From Gracilibacillus kekensis (GTDB taxonomy: Bacteria > Bacillota > Bacilli > Bacillales > Amphibacillaceae): 64,000 bases of DNA. A program made the position numbers and the translations under genes. The DNA is taken from assembly GCF_900143085.1 (NCBI RefSeq), contig NZ_FRCZ01000002.1:124001-188000 (forward strand). The letters run 5' to 3'. A model generated the notes under the pieces. It had not been told where the DNA came from. It made no database searches and worked only from the letters and a program-made list of their open reading frames with translations. Each line of letters opens with the position of its first letter. Position 1 is the first letter of the stretch. Below are positions 61,526 through 64,000 of this stretch, piece after piece.

Positions 61526-62623
61526 TTATGTTTTAGAAAGAACCAATTCACCTGTGTTTATTATCATTACATCTAAAACAACTGCTAAATCTAAATCATA
61601 TGGCGTAACTTTTAATCCTTTCTCTTTGATTATTCTAATAACAGGTCGATCATACATTTGCGGGTTTTGGCTGGCAACAACCCCTTCACTACCGTCACTA
61701 AGGTAAACAGTGAGCCCGTTTGGAAACAATGCGACCGTTTTTTTGAACTTTTCCACTAAATGCTGATCAAATTGTGATCCCGCTCCACCATATAGAATCT
61801 CTAGACCTTCATGAGGGAGCATGGCATCCCGATAAGCTCGATTACTTGTAACAGCATCGAATACATCTGCTACACCTATTATCCTTGCATATGGGTGAAT
61901 ATCTTCGTTTTTAATCCCACGCGGGTAGCCGGAACCGTCAAGTCTTTCATGATGCTGATATGCGCAGTGAGCTACTAGTAAAGGAATACTATGCGCCTTT
62001 CTTAATATTTCGAACCCATAATTTGTATGAGTTTGAATAATTTCAAACTCCATATTTGTCAGTTTTGCTTTTTTATTTAATATTTCGTCCGGTATTATAA
62101 TTTTTCCAATGTCATGAAGTATCGCACCTAATCCTATGTCTTCCAATTCTTTAGGTTTGAAATTTAATTCTTGAGCCAATGCGAGTGTATACATACTAAC
62201 ATTTAAGGAATGGGAAAATACATAATCATCGATGATTAACAAATCAGATAAATAATGAATCACATCATCATTCTGACTTATTTCTTTAGCGATATCTTTT
62301 ACCATATCGTTCAGTTTAAAGGCAGTTCGTTCGAGCAAAAAATTATTTTTCGTTAGATCTTCCCTTTGCAAAGAACGAAATGCCGATTTGATTCTTTGAA
62401 CTGCATCTATTCGTTGCTCATCTGGAATTGGAGGAGTTACTACTATATCATCCGTATCTTCATCTCTTACAATGACATAAGTAACTCCCATATTTTTCAA
62501 TCTATTGACCATAGATTGTGATAACTGAATATTTTTTTGTAATAAAACCCTTCCATGTACATCATAGATTGGTTTAGCTAATTCGACCCCTGATTGAATG
62601 ATAGTTGTTGGTACGATTCTCAT
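61526..62623 (-). CDS. HD-GYP domain protein, probable c-di-GMP phosphodiesterase
   Basis: A 365-residue protein. The N-terminal domain (about 1-110) is of the DUF3391-like kind seen before HD-GYP modules. The HD-GYP domain spans about 125-300: ILHDIGKIIIPDEIL has HD at 170-171, and HHERLDGSGYP lies at 224-234. The GYP triad is intact, so cyclic di-GMP or related dinucleotide hydrolysis is likely. The start is MRIVPTT with AGGTG eight bases upstream. It interrupts the B. subtilis yunB–yunC order. Confidence 0.88.
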   Translation of the reverse strand: MRIVPTTIIQSGVELAKPIYDVHGRVLLQKNIQLSQSMVNRLKNMGVTYVIVRDEDTDDIVVTPPIPDEQRIDAVQRIKSAFRSLQREDLTKNNFLLERTAFKLNDMVKDIAKEISQNDDVIHYLSDLLIIDDYVFSHSLNVSMYTLALAQELNFKPKELEDIGLGAILHDIGKIIIPDEILNKKAKLTNMEFEIIQTHTNYGFEILRKAHSIPLLVAHCAYQHHERLDGSGYPRGIKNEDIHPYARIIGVADVFDAVTSNRAYRDAMLPHEGLEILYGGAGSQFDQHLVEKFKKTVALFPNGLTVYLSDGSEGVVASQNPQMYDRPVIRIIKEKGLKVTPYDLDLAVVLDVMIINTGELVLSKT

Positions 62624-62729
62624 GTCAAAACACCTATTTTTCATTTTAGTAAAATTTTATCAGATAATGTCGATTATATCTAGTCTTTTTGTCACTTTGT
62701 TAATTATTTTTAATAACTCACATTTTATA

Positions 62730-63038
62730 TTAAGCTTTAGCAAGCAATAAAAGCGCTTCTTCTACAGGCATTCCAGGCGCCCAACCATAGCTTTTGGAAG
62801 CATTTGTCACCTTTTCTAATGTTGCATTCTGCAAATCTTCGATTGATTTTACACCTATTGCTCGCCCTGCGATAATTGGACGATTAGCTAATTTTTCATT
62901 CAAAAGATCCACATCTAAAGCACCACACATAACATAACCTTTGTTATTCGCTATCACCAAAAGAGTCGTATGTGGTAAGTTAACAGTAATAGCGGTAAAC
63001 GGATACTTGTTTATATAAATCGGTTTTAATTCAATCAT
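62730..63038 (-). CDS. yunC: DUF1805 family protein YunC
   Basis: A 102-residue single-domain protein of the YunC/DUF1805 family. Conserved segments are LLVIANNKGYVMCGALDV and RAIGVKSIEDLQNA. The C-terminal YGWAPGMPVEEAL is also typical. Function unknown. A strong GGAGGGGAG ribosome site. It lies 50 nt after yunD, the B. subtilis pair. Confidence 0.9.
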   Translation of the reverse strand: MIELKPIYINKYPFTAITVNLPHTTLLVIANNKGYVMCGALDVDLLNEKLANRPIIAGRAIGVKSIEDLQNATLEKVTNASKSYGWAPGMPVEEALLLLAKA

Positions 63039-63088
63039 AATAAGCCCACTCCCCTCCCTACAAAGTATGAAGGAGGGCTAAAAGTGTG

Positions 63089-64000
63089 CTAGTTACTGTC
63101 ACTATTTTTGCCATATGAGGATAGTATAGAATCTGCCAGTAAGTCCCTTAAAAATTCAGGTAAAAAAAACTTCTTCGTAGTGGAACGTGCTATTTCAGGA
63201 AACATTTTACCAAATGTAAACATATCCGCCGTGGCTAATGTAAAAATAGCTTCGGTGTCCATAGCTTCCCCATTATAATAAACATTTTGTACGTGACTGT
63301 TCCCGTGTTGATCCATATACGTATCTATATCAATTCCACTGAAAACAAATTTTCCAATTACTTTACCTCGAAAGCCATAACCATTAAGTTCAAGCTTCAT
63401 TAATGCAGCATCAAATGCTCCTCGGATAACTTCTAATAATTCAATCCCTCTTAGTTGAACTGTGACGGGATTAATCGGATGTGGGCAAATTCGATGCACA
63501 TCACCATAAGTAACATGACCTTGGTTGATATGGTCGAGTAATAATCCAGCGTTTAACATACTGATATCTGCCTTTGTCCACTCTTTTAACTTGTCTGTTA
63601 ATTGTTGAATAATAGGTGTTTGTACAAACCAATCCACCTCTAAACGTTGCTCTACAAAAGCTATTCGCTTTCCTAGTAAATCATGTGCTTTTTCATTCAT
63701 CGTTTGTATTGTATTAACAGTAGTAAAATCCTGATCTATATAGGCTGTCTCAACAGCATATGCTTGTTTTTTTGCTAATTTATTTTGTGTGTGATCCCAT
63801 TCGATATGTATTTCACCTACATATTTACCATGTTTCCCCGCCGCTGTAAGTAGTGTTTCATTTATTAATTCTCCATTTTTAAAAAGGTGGTGGGTATGAC
63901 CACCAATAATAATATCAATTTCAGGATACTTTTCGGCAATATTCTGATCATCTGTTAAGCCGAGGTGGGATAATAAAATAAGGATATCCGTATCTTCTTT
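63089..64000 (-). CDS. yunD: Metallophosphatase/5'-nucleotidase family protein YunD (partial, runs off the window)
   Basis: The frame is open to the window end; at least 303 C-terminal residues are visible. The metallophosphoesterase part at the right edge shows LILLSHLGLTDDQNIAEKY and the metal-binding IIIGGHTHHLFK. It is followed by the 5'-nucleotidase C-terminal domain from about 63700 leftward, with NPVTVQLRGIELLEVI. Internal ATG at 63700 is not the start. It probably hydrolyses nucleotides or UDP-sugar-like substrates, by family. Confidence 0.88.
   Translation of the reverse strand, partial: KEDTDILILLSHLGLTDDQNIAEKYPEIDIIIGGHTHHLFKNGELINETLLTAAGKHGKYVGEIHIEWDHTQNKLAKKQAYAVETAYIDQDFTTVNTIQTMNEKAHDLLGKRIAFVEQRLEVDWFVQTPIIQQLTDKLKEWTKADISMLNAGLLLDHINQGHVTYGDVHRICPHPINPVTVQLRGIELLEVIRGAFDAALMKLELNGYGFRGKVIGKFVFSGIDIDTYMDQHGNSHVQNVYYNGEAMDTEAIFTLATADMFTFGKMFPEIARSTTKKFFLPEFLRDLLADSILSSYGKNSDSN

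Overview
This is a chromosomal window from a low-GC, endospore-forming Bacillaceae bacterium. The gene content and order follow the Bacillus subtilis ytz/ytp–men–yug–yui–yut–yun segments. Sporulation-linked yutH and yunB, menaquinone synthesis, SOS and Fnr-type regulation all fit. The abundant palindromic intergenic repeats and the divergence of the proteins suggest a halotolerant relative (Gracilibacillus/Virgibacillus/Oceanobacillus-like), but that genus-level guess is inference.

Layout. 0–9.4 kb: an ABC-2-like membrane gene behind a YtrA-type operator, ytzC, ytqB, an aldehyde dehydrogenase, ytpB, ytoA, asnB and metK. 9.7–15.6 kb: ytkD, small exported or hypothetical proteins, a Fur-boxed siderophore ATPase, an SOS-boxed Y-family polymerase and small membrane proteins. 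15.9–24.4 kb: the menaquinone genes menF-menD-menH-menB-menE, with divergent menA and a hotdog thioesterase. 24.6–30.9 kb: an ECF riboflavin S component, an M42 peptidase, a YugO K+ channel, yugN, pgi, yuzA and yugI. 31–36.3 kb: an alpha/beta hydrolase, a PatB/MalY aminotransferase, a Cu-Zn SOD lipoprotein, ptsH and deoD. 36.4–43.1 kb: yuiD, yuiC, yuiB, yumB, yumC, yutM, dapF, yuzB and yutI. 43.8–48.8 kb: hom-thrC-thrB, yutH and yutG. 49–55.7 kb: a molybdenum-cofactor and Fnr island set into the yut block. 55.7–64 kb: yutE, DUF3055, yutD, yunA, an NSS transporter with its 33-residue small subunit, yunB, an HD-GYP protein, yunC and a partial yunD.

The genes work together mainly in respiration (menaquinone, NADH dehydrogenase yumB, Fnr, Mo-cofactor), methionine/threonine/lysine-branch metabolism (metK, hom-thrCB, dapF) and Fe-S handling (yutM, yutI).

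The most unusual feature is not a protein. At least seven intergenic gaps hold large GC-richer palindromic elements. Five are composite pairs (end A–core–end B, spacer, inverted B–core–A, about 400–620 bp) and two are solo A–core–A' forms (about 250–305 bp). One composite carries a clean nested insertion of a second hairpin family, and three copies share a 59-nt block with no mismatch. Separately, two convergent-gene junctions carry 21-bp-phased repeat arrays, one arranged as 3+4 inverted units. Two unlisted small genes (55 and 33 residues) and a candidate 49-codon leader ORF were also found by reading the sequence.
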